Shown here: positions 33,652 to 44,018 of the stretch, piece after piece
Layout of the letters: each line of letters starts with the position of its first letter
How positions within the stretch are numbered: the stretch's first letter is position 1
Assembly (NCBI RefSeq): GCF_030409055.1
Contig: NZ_CP116619.1
Span: forward strand, 1,273,628 to 1,337,627
Origin: Trichocoleus desertorum NBK24
GTDB taxonomy: Bacteria > Cyanobacteriota > Cyanobacteriia > FACHB-46
DNA: 64,000 bases
Direction of reading: 5' to 3'
Program-made: the position numbers and the translations under genes
The notes under the pieces: model-generated
What the model was told of the DNA's origin: nothing
Databases searched by the model: none
What the model saw: only the letters and a program-made list of their open reading frames with translations

Positions 33652-35028
33652 TTAAAATTTCCACTCATTGGCGAAAATCGCTTGGCCTGTTTCAGGTTCA
33701 AAGAGGTGAATTTTGTCAGTAGCGATCGCGAGCCACATTTCCTCGCCTAAGCGCACCGCTTGGTCAGGACTAATTCGCGCTTGCAAGGTTGATTCTGGAG
33801 CTTCAGACCCCACTAAACGCACAAGCACTTGGGTTTCATTGCCTAGCGCTTCGACCCGTTCTACTTGTACGGGTAAGTTCTTGGGTGCGGGCACACTGAC
33901 ACTCACATGCTCTGGCCGAATTCCTAGCAAGAGCGATCGCCCATCATATTTTTGCAAGGTTGCAGCCCAAACTTCAGGCAAGGTGAGGCGGAACTGGGGA
34001 TGGGTAATTAGCAGCGGCGCTTTGACCTGAACGGGTAGGAAGTTCATGGTAGGAGAGCCGATAAACTCTGCTACAAAGCGATTCACGGGTCGGTTATACA
34101 GCTCTAGTGGCGAAGCAATTTGTTGAATCTGCCCCGCATTCATCACAGCAATGCGATCGCCCATTGTCATCGCTTCCACTTGGTCGTGCGTGACGTAAAT
34201 GGTGGTAGTACCGAGTTGCCGCTGTAGTTTCACAATTTGGGCACGGGTCTCGGTGCGGAGTTTAGCATCCAAGTTAGATAGCGGCTCATCCATCAAGAAA
34301 ACTTGGGGATTGCGAGCCATAGCTCGTCCCAAAGCCACTCGCTGCTTTTGTCCGCCAGAGAGTTGTTTGGGCAAGCGGCGCAAAAGTGCCTCAATCTGCA
34401 ACATTTGGGCCACCGTTCGCACTCGCTCATCAACCGTGCGCTCGCGAGCAGACCAGTAACGTAGGCCTTTAGGGAGCGATCGCGTGGAGCTGACCAGCAA
34501 ATTCTCAGCCCAAACGGGTAATCCTTGCTGTCTGCTATTTCTCCGGGTTCTGATTAATTCGGAATTAGCGAGTTCTGGATTAGCTAATTCTGGGTTGCCT
34601 AGTTTGGTGCGTCTGAGGCCAAAAGCAAGATTGTCATAGACGCTCATGTGCGGGTAGAGCGCATAACTCTGAAACACCATCGCAATATCCCGCGCTTTGG
34701 GAGGCAAATCGTTGACTAAGCGATCGCCTACCCAAATGTTGCCGCCAGTTAGCTCTTCTAACCCAGCAATTAAGCGGAGCAGGGTGCTTTTGCCACAACC
34801 TGATGGCCCTACCAACACCATAAACTCGCCATCGTTCACGGTTAGGTTGATGCGTCGCAGGACCCTGACACTCGGCGTTGGCGGTGCAGCAGGCTCGGCT
34901 GAAACAGCTTCACTCACAGACGCAATGCCCTTAGCCAATAATGGCTCCGCTGGAGCAGGAACGTTTGTCCCTTCTCCCCGCCGACTGGCAAAACTTTTAT
35001 AGATATTCTCTAGAACAACCTGCGCCAC
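33652..35028 (-). CDS. ABC transporter ATP-binding protein, MalK/UgpC type, with two insertions
   Basis: The 458-residue ATPase has Walker A GPSGCGKST, Q-loop VFQSYALYPHMSV, signature LSGGQKQRVALGRA, Walker B VFLMDEP and the H-loop YVTHDQVEA, followed by a C-terminal TOBE region (about 350-450). This layout is that of carbohydrate-importer ATPases. It is about 90 residues longer than usual: roughly 45 extra residues rich in Ala and Pro lie between KSF and VLRRINL near the N-terminus, and about 60 lie between the Q-loop and signature, the latter starting with NPELA-NPELA-NSELI. No permease or binding-protein gene is nearby, as is common for shared ATPases. Confidence 0.92.
   Translation of the reverse strand: MAQVVLENIYKSFASRRGEGTNVPAPAEPLLAKGIASVSEAVSAEPAAPPTPSVRVLRRINLTVNDGEFMVLVGPSGCGKSTLLRLIAGLEELTGGNIWVGDRLVNDLPPKARDIAMVFQSYALYPHMSVYDNLAFGLRRTKLGNPELANPELANSELIRTRRNSRQQGLPVWAENLLVSSTRSLPKGLRYWSARERTVDERVRTVAQMLQIEALLRRLPKQLSGGQKQRVALGRAMARNPQVFLMDEPLSNLDAKLRTETRAQIVKLQRQLGTTTIYVTHDQVEAMTMGDRIAVMNAGQIQQIASPLELYNRPVNRFVAEFIGSPTMNFLPVQVKAPLLITHPQFRLTLPEVWAATLQKYDGRSLLLGIRPEHVSVSVPAPKNLPVQVERVEALGNETQVLVRLVGSEAPESTLQARISPDQAVRLGEEMWLAIATDKIHLFEPETGQAIFANEWKF
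34552..34596 (-). repeat. three 15-base tandem units inside the ABC ATPase gene
   Basis: Three imperfect 15-base units encode NPELA, NPELA and NSELI. Being multiples of three they keep the frame. They mark the start of the insertion between the Q-loop and the signature motif. Confidence 0.7.
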
Positions 35029-35123
35029 GATAGCTCCGATCCATAGCGTTGAAATTTAGCTTACTGAACTTTCTCTCCAGATTGCACAGTCTCTAGCCTT
35101 GGGCTAGCTGTATGAATCTGTCG

Positions 35124-37652
35124 CTAATCTATCTCCAAGGAACTGGTTGCAGTTTCTAGCTCTGTAATCATGGAAATTTTCTCCCCGGAGTTGAGAGGGA
35201 AGAGGCGATCGCCTAAACTATCCTTGCCTCGAATTGCCACTGTTTCTACTGCCAAGCGAGCCAAACGATTTTGATTCGTCCACAACAATACCTCAGTGTC
35301 AGGCAAAGCTGCTGTGATGCCTGCTAAGTTATCGGTCTTGGCGGTAAACTGAATTGCTTGAATGCCAATTTCACCCCGATTGGTCAACCGTAAAGCAGTG
35401 ACAGGCATCCGTTTAGCATAGCCCCGCTCCGAGACGAGCAAGAGGTTACTTTCGGCTTCTAGAATGACGCAGCCTACTAGTTTCTCTTGCTTGCGAAGAC
35501 GTAAAGCCTGATTACCTTGGGCGGTTCGTCCCATCAACGGTAATTGGTCTTCATCCACCTCAAATCGCAGCAATCGCCCTCCTGAAGTTGCGAGGACAAT
35601 TTGCTGGCCGATAAAAGCTAGACAAGCATAGACCAATTCATCGTCGTCTTTCAGCTTGAGGGCAGTTAACCCCCGACTGGTCAAGTTGGTAAATTCTGAA
35701 AGCGGTACCCGTTTGGTTCGCCCCTGTCGAGTGAGCATTACCAAGCTCAGTTCTTCCACATTTTCTGGAATCAGGAGTTGAGAACTGATTGTTTCTGGAT
35801 CACCTTGAGCGGCGTTAGGCAACAAGGTAACGAGAGGCGTTCCCTTGGCATTACGACCCGTACTAATTGGAATATCTCCTACCCTAATGGTGTAGGCTTT
35901 GCCACTTCGAGTAAACACGAGCAGTTCTTGTGCGGTATTAGTCCAGAGGGTCTGATTGACGACATCACTATTTTCTTCTGGGGCTGTCGGTGTCGGAGTC
36001 GAGTGGCCGTTTTTGCCGCGATTTTGCCGCTGGAAAGCTTTTACAGACAACCGCCGCACATAACCGCGTTGAGTCAGCTCCAGAACTGTCTCCTCTTCAG
36101 CGCTAGGTGCCTCAGCTAGGAGTTCTTCTTCCGGGACTGTGGTGACTGAAACGCTACCAGCGATCCGAGTCCGGCGAATATCTCCATGCTTTTTTTTCAA
36201 TGCCCGGAGGTCTTTTTTCAGAGCTTTCAGAAGTTCATGGCGATCGCCTAACAACCGCTGCAAACTTTGCATCCGGTGGGTGAGTTCGTCATATTCAGTT
36301 TGCAAGTTCTGTCGCTCCAGTCCGGTCAAGCGCCGCATGGGCATAGACAAGATGGCATCGGCTTGGCGATCGCTGAGATTTAGCTCGTTTTGCAAGCTGA
36401 TTTTGGCAGTGGTGCCATCCGGAGCATGGCGCAGAATCTCGATCACAGGGTCAAGGTGGGATAAGGCAGTCAATAGCCCTTCTACTAAGTGAGCGCGGCT
36501 CTGGGCTTGATTCAGCTCATTGGTATACTGCCGCGTCAAGGTGACTTCGCGGAAGTCGAGGAAATGCTGGAGTAGTTGCTTGAGGGTGAGCTGACGGGGT
36601 TGACCATCGACGAGGGCTAGCAAAATGGCCCCAAAGTTACTCTGCAACGGAGTTTGCTTGTAGAGGTGATGTAACACCAGTTGCGGACTCACATCCCGCT
36701 TCAGTTCAATTACAATCCGCATGCCATCGCGATCGCTTTCATCCCGAATGTCAGCAATTCCTTCAATGCGGCCCTGGTTCACCAAGTCAGCCATCTTCTC
36801 AATCAAGCCCGCTTTGTTGACTTGATAGGGCAACTCCGTGATCACAATGGCTGTGCGGCGCTGTCGTCCCTTACCCACAGGAATTTCTTCAACTTGGGCA
36901 ATTCCCCGCATCGGAATGCTGCCCCGTCCGGTACTGTAGGCATCGCGAATTCCTTCTTTGCCGACAATCTCTCCTCCGGTTGGAAAATCGGGACCAGGAA
37001 TAATTTCTAGCAGTTGCTCATCAGATAACTGGGGGCGATCGATTAAAGCAATCAAGCCATCGACCACTTCACCTAGATTGTGAGGCGGAATATTGGTCGC
37101 CATCCCCACAGCAATGCCAGAACTGCCGTTGAGGATCAGGAATGGCAGTTGGGCGGGTAGAACGGTAGGCTCTTGCTGCGAGTTGTCAAAGTTGCCAATA
37201 AAATCAACTGTGGCTTCGCCAATTTCACTCAACAAGCCTTCATTGCCAATCTGCGCCAACCGAGTCTCGGTGTAACGCATGGCGGCAGGAGGGTCGTCAT
37301 CCACCGAGCCAAAGTTGCCATGCCCCGCCAAGAGCGGATAGCGACTGGAAAATTCTTGCACCAGCCTGACTAAAGCGTCATAAACCGCTTGGTCGCCGTG
37401 GGGGTGATATTTACCCAACACGTCCCCCACCACACGAGCACATTTCCGGTAGGGGCGATCGGGGGTGAGCCCCAGTTCGTGCATGGCATACAAAATCCGC
37501 CGATGCACTGGCTTCATGCCATCCCGCACATCTGGCAACGCCCGCCCGACAATCACACTCATGGCGTATTCCAGGTAGGACTGTTGCATTTCTATATGCA
37601 GGGCAGTAGGGATGACCTGTCCGTTTTGGATCAGGTTCAACTGTTTCGCCAT
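35124..37652 (-). CDS. gyrA: type IIA topoisomerase subunit A (gyrase A / ParC type)
   Basis: The 842-residue protein starts [20 protein letters not shown] and has the breakage-reunion domain with [32 protein letters not shown]-type sequence, the quinolone region [17 protein letters not shown], and the catalytic tyrosine in [10 protein letters not shown] (about residue 126). The C-terminal half contains beta-pinwheel repeats (for example [15 protein letters not shown]). The position equivalent to E. coli GyrA Ser83 is Gln. The GyrA box is degenerate (QRQNRGKNG instead of QRRGGKG), so the wrapping activity and the GyrA/ParC assignment are uncertain. No gyrB is adjacent. Confidence 0.88.
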   Translation of the reverse strand: MAKQLNLIQNGQVIPTALHIEMQQSYLEYAMSVIVGRALPDVRDGMKPVHRRILYAMHELGLTPDRPYRKCARVVGDVLGKYHPHGDQAVYDALVRLVQEFSSRYPLLAGHGNFGSVDDDPPAAMRYTETRLAQIGNEGLLSEIGEATVDFIGNFDNSQQEPTVLPAQLPFLILNGSSGIAVGMATNIPPHNLGEVVDGLIALIDRPQLSDEQLLEIIPGPDFPTGGEIVGKEGIRDAYSTGRGSIPMRGIAQVEEIPVGKGRQRRTAIVITELPYQVNKAGLIEKMADLVNQGRIEGIADIRDESDRDGMRIVIELKRDVSPQLVLHHLYKQTPLQSNFGAILLALVDGQPRQLTLKQLLQHFLDFREVTLTRQYTNELNQAQSRAHLVEGLLTALSHLDPVIEILRHAPDGTTAKISLQNELNLSDRQADAILSMPMRRLTGLERQNLQTEYDELTHRMQSLQRLLGDRHELLKALKKDLRALKKKHGDIRRTRIAGSVSVTTVPEEELLAEAPSAEEETVLELTQRGYVRRLSVKAFQRQNRGKNGHSTPTPTAPEENSDVVNQTLWTNTAQELLVFTRSGKAYTIRVGDIPISTGRNAKGTPLVTLLPNAAQGDPETISSQLLIPENVEELSLVMLTRQGRTKRVPLSEFTNLTSRGLTALKLKDDDELVYACLAFIGQQIVLATSGGRLLRFEVDEDQLPLMGRTAQGNQALRLRKQEKLVGCVILEAESNLLLVSERGYAKRMPVTALRLTNRGEIGIQAIQFTAKTDNLAGITAALPDTEVLLWTNQNRLARLAVETVAIRGKDSLGDRLFPLNSGEKISMITELETATSSLEID

Positions 37653-37838
37653 GAGCTTTGTTCCTTAGTTCCTGACTTCAAACCAATATCTTGATAACTT
37701 GAGAATAGTGAGGCACAGCATACCTCAAACAACCCTACTTACAGCATCCCTCAGAGTAGGATCAAATCGGAGGGATGTGGCATCGGCATACCGAAGGGTA
37801 AACTACTGCATTGTGGGGCCATGATTAAGGAAATCAAG

Positions 37839-38237
37839 ATGAAAACCGTTTTAATTGTGGAGGATGATTTGGTAAACGCTCGCGTTTTTGGCAAAATTTT
37901 GACCAAACGTGGGGGTTTAGCCGTGAAGCACACGGAAAATGTCGAAGAGGTAATGCAAATTGCCCGCTCTGGTGAAGCCGATATTATTCTGATGGATGTT
38001 TCTTTGGCTCGAAGTGTTTATCAAGGCAAATCGGTTGATGGCATCAAAATTACGCAAATGCTGAAAGCAGATCCGCAAACAGCTCAACTCCCCATCATCC
38101 TGGTTACGGCTCATGCCATGCAGGGCGATCGCGAGACTTTTCTGAAGCAGAGTGGAGCTGACGGCTATATTTCTAAGCCTGTCGTTGATCATCAACAGTT
38201 TGTTGATCAAATTACCGCTCTATTACCTCAAGATTAA
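37839..38237 (+). CDS. single-domain response regulator
   Basis: The 132-residue protein is a receiver domain only. All key residues are seen: the acid pair in VLIVEDDLVNA, the phospho-accepting aspartate in IILMDVSLA, Thr in ILVTAHAM and Lys in GYISKPV. It has no output domain, so it likely acts through protein contacts, as CheY- or PilG/DivK-like proteins do. AAGGA is placed well ahead of the ATG at 37839; the ATG six codons upstream overlaps that site poorly. It is divergent from gyrA. Confidence 0.9.
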   Translation: MKTVLIVEDDLVNARVFGKILTKRGGLAVKHTENVEEVMQIARSGEADIILMDVSLARSVYQGKSVDGIKITQMLKADPQTAQLPIILVTAHAMQGDRETFLKQSGADGYISKPVVDHQQFVDQITALLPQD

Positions 38238-38616
38238 GCACCTCAAGCTTAAAGTGCCTCAAAACAGAGTGCTTCAGGACTAGGTTCAATTCCAGCATTC
38301 CCCTGATTTCCGAACAGGTGGCAGCTGCTTAGATTGAACCATACAACAGTTTTTGTCAATTTTATACAAATGTACTACTAAGGAAATTGTAGCAAGTCTT
38401 ACTGAATAATGGTTTCAGACTGGCTGAGAGCCTCTACTCAGCTTCTTGGTTCCTATTGCCAGGTTTGCAGCTTTACTAGATTTGCAGCCAGCCGACCTAG
38501 CTCAGGTAAACAATGAGTTCATGGGAGCCGTCTCAAAGTGAGTTCACCTAGCAACTACGAATATTACCTGGAGCTTTGATCCTAGCTTTTGTAGCTTTGC
38601 TTTTTCCTGCTTGTAG
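38238..38616. other. intergenic region between convergent genes
   Basis: About 380 bases separate the response regulator and TPR genes, which converge here. No gene or clear terminator hairpin was found; the sequence around 38350-38410 is AT-rich. Confidence 0.45.
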
Positions 38617-39498
38617 CTACTGGGGAGATTGCTGAGGGGCGGGCTGGGTCTGGTTCCGAGCTAGTGATGCTTGGATTCTCGGCGTATCGAGTAGCTTCTT
38701 GGCATCTGTGAGCAGGCGATCGCCCCAGAGGTTTTCCTTGAGAAACTTCATGTCAGCATAGCGACTGTCTAGGTCAATCGCTTTTTCGCCCAACACCAAT
38801 CCTTGTTCGCGATCGCCTTTGTTATAGAGCGCGACTGCTAGTGCTAGCTGAGGTTCAGCGGCCTTGGCATCAATCGCCACCGCAGAGCGCCATTGCTTAA
38901 TGGCTGCATCCACCGAGCCTTGCTCATACCGAATCAAGCCAATGTTATTGACGGCAGGCCAAAACTTGGGATCTTGTTTCACCGCAGCTTCGTACTGGGC
39001 GATCGCTTCTTGATAACGCTTCAGCATGTAGTAGGCATTGCCTAAATCAAATAACGCTCCAGATGTATCTGGCTTCAACTTCAGTCCTGCTTGCAAATAC
39101 TCAGCCGCTTTGGCGTACTGGGCTTTTTGAAAATGCGCTGAACCTAGGGCAAATAAAATGGCAGTATTTTTGGAGTCTAGCGATCGCGCCCGCTCTAGTG
39201 ACTTAATGCCTTTATCTAGCTCAGTTTCTTGTAGATACAAGCTGCCGAGCAACGACCAGACTTGCGAGTTATTGGGAGCCAGTTGAGACGCCAACTGCGC
39301 TCTAGACAGCGCTAATTCGTATTGCTGAAACTGAGCAAGCTGAGCTGCTTCCTGTGCTAGACTGAGGCCCTGCTGCTCTAACTGACTAGAGTTCAATTGC
39401 AGTGTGTGGGGAATCATTGCTTGCGCCGAGGCAGGTTGAGCAACACTCCACAAACCAAGGGCGATTAGGAGAGGAAGCAGAGGAAAGCGATTAGGCAC
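38617..39498 (-). CDS. exported TPR repeat protein
   Basis: The 293-residue protein has a signal peptide ending near ASAQA (about residue 27), then about six tetratricopeptide repeats (from around residue 45 to 245), with typical spacing such as AILFALGSAHFQKAQYAKAAEYLQAG and ALFDLGNAYYMLKRYQEAIAQYEAA. TPR arrays are protein-binding scaffolds. The C-terminal tail is Gln/Pro-rich. The export signal suggests a periplasmic or membrane-associated role. The start is a GTG. It lies divergent from tgt. Confidence 0.88.
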   Translation of the reverse strand: MPNRFPLLPLLIALGLWSVAQPASAQAMIPHTLQLNSSQLEQQGLSLAQEAAQLAQFQQYELALSRAQLASQLAPNNSQVWSLLGSLYLQETELDKGIKSLERARSLDSKNTAILFALGSAHFQKAQYAKAAEYLQAGLKLKPDTSGALFDLGNAYYMLKRYQEAIAQYEAAVKQDPKFWPAVNNIGLIRYEQGSVDAAIKQWRSAVAIDAKAAEPQLALAVALYNKGDREQGLVLGEKAIDLDSRYADMKFLKENLWGDRLLTDAKKLLDTPRIQASLARNQTQPAPQQSPQ

Positions 39499-39732
39499 AG
39501 TACAGTCCTAAGATAAAGAACACGAGTTTTCAGTTAGCTTAGACCATCTCACCCCAATCATGGCAACACCCTGAAGCAAAAGTCAGCCAAGAAAAGATAG
39601 CTGATTTGGGAGGGAGATTGGCATTGGTAGCACTTCCAGTGTAATTCATCGTCTATGCTGTAAGGTTGATCTCCTTGTATTCCGATCTTCGCCTCCACCC
39701 TCCTTGCCAGAGAGCATTTATTCACGTTCTAG

Positions 39733-40875
<1,143 letters not shown>

Positions 40876-40974
40876 GAGCGCCAGTCGAAATCGTTGTAAC
40901 CTCAGCGCCGCCCAGCAAAGCGTGTTAAGATACGTACCAATTCTGAAATCTGTGTTGGAGAGGTAGAGTTATTC

Positions 40975-41112
40975 ATGGAAGCGGCACTGCTGTTGGCAAA
41001 ACTGCCTGAAGCTTACTCAATCTTCGATCCCCTAGTGGACGTTTTACCCATCATCCCAGTCTTTTTCTTATTGCTCGCTTTTGTTTGGCAAGCGGCTGTA
41101 GGTTTTAGATAA
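40975..41112 (+). CDS. psbK: photosystem II reaction centre protein K
   Basis: A 45-residue protein begins [20 protein letters not shown] and ends with the single membrane helix [20 protein letters not shown]. The mature region from KLPEAY on, with [11 protein letters not shown], is the conserved PsbK sequence; the preceding residues are the short cleaved presequence. PsbK is a low-mass subunit at the edge of PSII near CP43. It was found by reading the spacer after tgt, as it is below the usual size cutoff. GGAGAGG precedes the ATG and a strong terminator follows. Confidence 0.97.
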   Translation: MEAALLLAKLPEAYSIFDPLVDVLPIIPVFFLLLAFVWQAAVGFR

Positions 41113-41154
41113 GCTGATAAATCTGGCTCAATCACCGATAAGATACTTGATTGC

Positions 41155-41195
41155 AAAAGGATGGCCCCTCTGTTTACGAGCAGCCATCCTTTTTT
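41155..41195 (+). terminator. Rho-independent terminator of psbK
   Basis: AAAGGATGGC pairs with GCCATCCTTT across an 17-base loop and is followed by a run of Ts. It lies 43 bases after the psbK stop; the left-hand A-run allows weak function for the opposite strand too. Confidence 0.85.
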
Positions 41196-41254
41196 AATTG
41201 CTTTTCTTGAATTTTAATGAGAAACCCTTGAGGCGTACGCGATTTCACCCAAGC

Positions 41255-41815
41255 TTAGCCAGCGCGACCAGACATCACCTTTTGGTAGGCAGATCGTTCT
41301 GTAACTCGCTTCAAATAGTCTTGGATGCCGGGATAAGCATTGAAATCTAGCTTCAGCATCAAGGGCATATAAGCCAGCATTGCCCCCACTGCCACATCGG
41401 CCACACTAAAGTCATTGCCAACCAGGAAGGAGCGTTGCTCAAAAATTTGATTGAGTGCTGGAAATAGACGGGCAGATTCCCGTTCTCGGCTGGACTCGAC
41501 AAAAATTCCTGGCCCTAGTGTCGCATTAGCAAACAAAATCCATTGAGCAATCTCACCTCGCTGTTCCGGTGAGGTAGGGGTCTGGCTATATTTCTCAGCC
41601 AAGTACAGCAAGATCGCACCAGATTCCCAAAGTTTATAGTCTCCATCCGCGATCGCTGGCACTTTCCCCATCGGATTGATCGCCAAAAAATCGGGCTGCA
41701 AATGAGCCCCCGCTTGCATATCTAGCAAGACAAATTCGTAGGGAATGCCAATTTCTTCTAAGTACCATTGCACAATGGATGCCCGACTGCGGGCTCCACC
41801 ATAAAGCTTTAGCAT
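41255..41815 (-). CDS. glutathione S-transferase family protein
   Basis: The 186-residue protein begins MLKLYGGARSRASIVQWYLE, the N-terminal thioredoxin-like GST domain with an active-site Ser/Arg region, continues with NPMGKVPAIADGDYKLWESGAIL (the conserved glutathione-binding NPxGKVPxL and ES motifs), and then has an all-helical C-terminal domain with FLVGNDFSVADVAVGAML. It may detoxify electrophiles or peroxides; substrate is unknown. The ATG at 41815 follows GAGGAG; the in-frame ATG five codons earlier overlaps this site. Confidence 0.93.
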   Translation of the reverse strand: MLKLYGGARSRASIVQWYLEEIGIPYEFVLLDMQAGAHLQPDFLAINPMGKVPAIADGDYKLWESGAILLYLAEKYSQTPTSPEQRGEIAQWILFANATLGPGIFVESSRERESARLFPALNQIFEQRSFLVGNDFSVADVAVGAMLAYMPLMLKLDFNAYPGIQDYLKRVTERSAYQKVMSGRAG

Positions 41816-41903
41816 GAACTGACTCCTCATCTGGTCAAAGGGCGATCGCGGCCCATCTCAAATACAGCCGGATCTACCCCAAATCAGACTTTACCTCAGT
41901 TTG

Positions 41904-43511
41904 TTACCAAAGACCTTTTCGGCCCCCTGGCCGTATCGTTGCCCAGTTCGTCCGAGCCGCCGACAGTTGCTCCTCTGTCACTTTCGCGCCCGTCAAGTTA
42001 GCGCCACAGAGATTAGCACCTCGCAAGTTGGCATTAGCGAGATAGGCGTGGCTCAAATCGGCTCCCCGCAAGTCAGCTCCTTCTAGGTCAGCATGGCTCA
42101 AATAAGCTCTGGAAAGGTTAGCATCCCGAAGATTCACACCGTTTAAGCTCGCTCGTCCAAAATCAGCGTTGAACAAGTTGGCACCTTGAAAGTTGGAGCT
42201 ATCTAGCTTGGACTGATGAAAAATTGCTCCGACTAAGTTGGCACGCTGTAAATTGATGAGGCTCAAATCATAGGCTGCAAAATCACGTCGGCCCTTGGAA
42301 TAAGCCAGTTGTAGAGCTTGGGCATCTAATTTAGGGGGTGCTTTCGCCCGCTCACCCGTCGATCCTTTAGTGCGTAAGACGGTCATGGATGCGGGTTTGG
42401 CAACTAACACTCGGTTCCGAGCGGTTCCTGATTGCAGACTGGTGGAATCTGATTTTGCTTGCCGCGCTCGAATGGCCATTGCGACCCGTGCCGCTGGAGA
42501 GGCCGTGACAGAGCTGCCCGTTTCATCTGTGCGATCGCCAGATTGGGGCCGAGTCGGATTTTGCGAATTCCCCTGATTCTGGCTCGACATCCCCTTAGCG
42601 AGACTATCTAGGTAAGGTTCTAGATCTAGCGCTCTCAAAATTTCAGCCGCAGATTGAAAACGATGGCGCACCGAGACTTCTAGAATTTTTTTGAGTACAC
42701 CTGCAAAGTGCTCACTCACATGCACATGCTTCTCCCAGAGCAGTTCGCCTGTAGCAGGGTCATAGTCAAGATCTTTGGGCGACTTTCCAGTCAGCAGATA
42801 AATGCAAGTTACTCCGATCGCGTAAATATCACTGGCATAGACCGGACGCATTGCCATTTGTTCGGGTGGGGCATAGCCCGGAGTCCCAATCGCGTAGGCA
42901 GTCAGTGCCGTTTGTTCGGACACACTCATTGAGCTTTGGCTGACTTGATCTTTTACAGCACCAAAGTCAATCAGCACCAGTTTGGCATCCTGGCTGCGCC
43001 GAATTAGGTTGGCAGGCTTGATATCCCGGTGAATCACCTGCTGGCTGTGGATATATTGCAAAACAGGCAACAGTTCACTCAGAAACTGCTTAACCCCTGC
43101 TTCACTCAAGGGGCCTGCTTTTTTGACTTCCTGTTGTAGGGTTGAACCGCTAATGTATTCCTGAACTAAGTAAAATTCTTGATTCGCCTCAAAGTAATCG
43201 AGTAAACGGGGCACTTGTGGGTGGCTACCGATTTTACCGAGGGTTTTTGCTTCCCGGCGAAACAACTCCCGTGCCATTTGCAAGACATGAGGGGCAGTTG
43301 ACGTGGGACGTAACTGCTTCAACACGCAACTGGGTTCGCCTGGTAGGGATTCGTCAATGGCTAAAAAGGTAGCTCCAAAACCACCTTGTCCCAGCGCATG
43401 ACTGATTCGATAGCGATCGCGAAGCAATAGCTTAGAGCCACAAGCCTGACATGATTCAGTGTGGGTTATATTCTCAGGATTAGGACAGGCTGGATTTATG
43501 CAGTAGCTCAT
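41904..43511 (-). CDS. Ser/Thr protein kinase with N-terminal Cys motif and pentapeptide repeats (SpkB-like)
   Basis: The 535-residue protein opens with a zinc-ribbon-like cysteine cluster (CINPACPNP...CQACG, Cys at about 4, 9, 20 and 23). The kinase domain (about 30-295) has GQGGFGATF, the lysine in CVLKQL, catalytic HRDIKPANLI, DFGA and APPEQM. A Ser/Thr-rich linker follows, and from about residue 415 there are pentapeptide repeats (A[N/D]LxG) such as LINLQRANLVGAIF and ANLRGANLCGANLTGA, forming a right-handed beta helix. This order is that of cyanobacterial SpkB, whose Cys motif is required for activity. Targets are unknown. Confidence 0.93.
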   Translation of the reverse strand: MSYCINPACPNPENITHTESCQACGSKLLLRDRYRISHALGQGGFGATFLAIDESLPGEPSCVLKQLRPTSTAPHVLQMARELFRREAKTLGKIGSHPQVPRLLDYFEANQEFYLVQEYISGSTLQQEVKKAGPLSEAGVKQFLSELLPVLQYIHSQQVIHRDIKPANLIRRSQDAKLVLIDFGAVKDQVSQSSMSVSEQTALTAYAIGTPGYAPPEQMAMRPVYASDIYAIGVTCIYLLTGKSPKDLDYDPATGELLWEKHVHVSEHFAGVLKKILEVSVRHRFQSAAEILRALDLEPYLDSLAKGMSSQNQGNSQNPTRPQSGDRTDETGSSVTASPAARVAMAIRARQAKSDSTSLQSGTARNRVLVAKPASMTVLRTKGSTGERAKAPPKLDAQALQLAYSKGRRDFAAYDLSLINLQRANLVGAIFHQSKLDSSNFQGANLFNADFGRASLNGVNLRDANLSRAYLSHADLEGADLRGADLSHAYLANANLRGANLCGANLTGAKVTEEQLSAARTNWATIRPGGRKGLW

Positions 43512-44018
43512 TCAGCATCACCCACTACAACTTCGCTCACTTAGGAATATTGCTACTCCACTTCAATTATCTGGTTAGAAACGACGAAGCGTAGTGTAGG
43601 TCATGCGGGAAAACCCTTGAAGACTTGCTAAAGATACTTGGTTCTTTTTTAAAGCATCTGTAAATCCCCAAGTATCCACGGTCATCGTCGTTACTTCAAC
43701 CATACATTCTGACTAAAGAATGCCCTGAATTGGCTGGCAAGCAACTCACAATTCACGTAAATTAGCCGTTCCTACCTTGATGTGGCATTTTATTTTTCAG
43801 TTACTTAGCTCAGGCTTGTCTGAGAAGCGCGATCGCTCCTAACCGTGCCAGCTAATCATTAACTTGCATTCCAGCAAAACTTATTCACGCTTGAGTCAGT
43901 TCTAACAGATTTTGTCACGATTTCTTCTAAACTGACAATCGCAACGACAGGCATTGTCATCCTTGAGCGCTACAATAATCTGGCTGACATCGGTTGACAT
44001 AAGTATTTAAGCAGGGCA
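43512..44018. other. intergenic region upstream of pheT
   Basis: Just over 500 bases between divergent kinase and pheT genes contain no gene that I can support. A HIP1 octamer is near 43831. No T-box-like or attenuator structure was recognised ahead of pheT. Confidence 0.45.
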
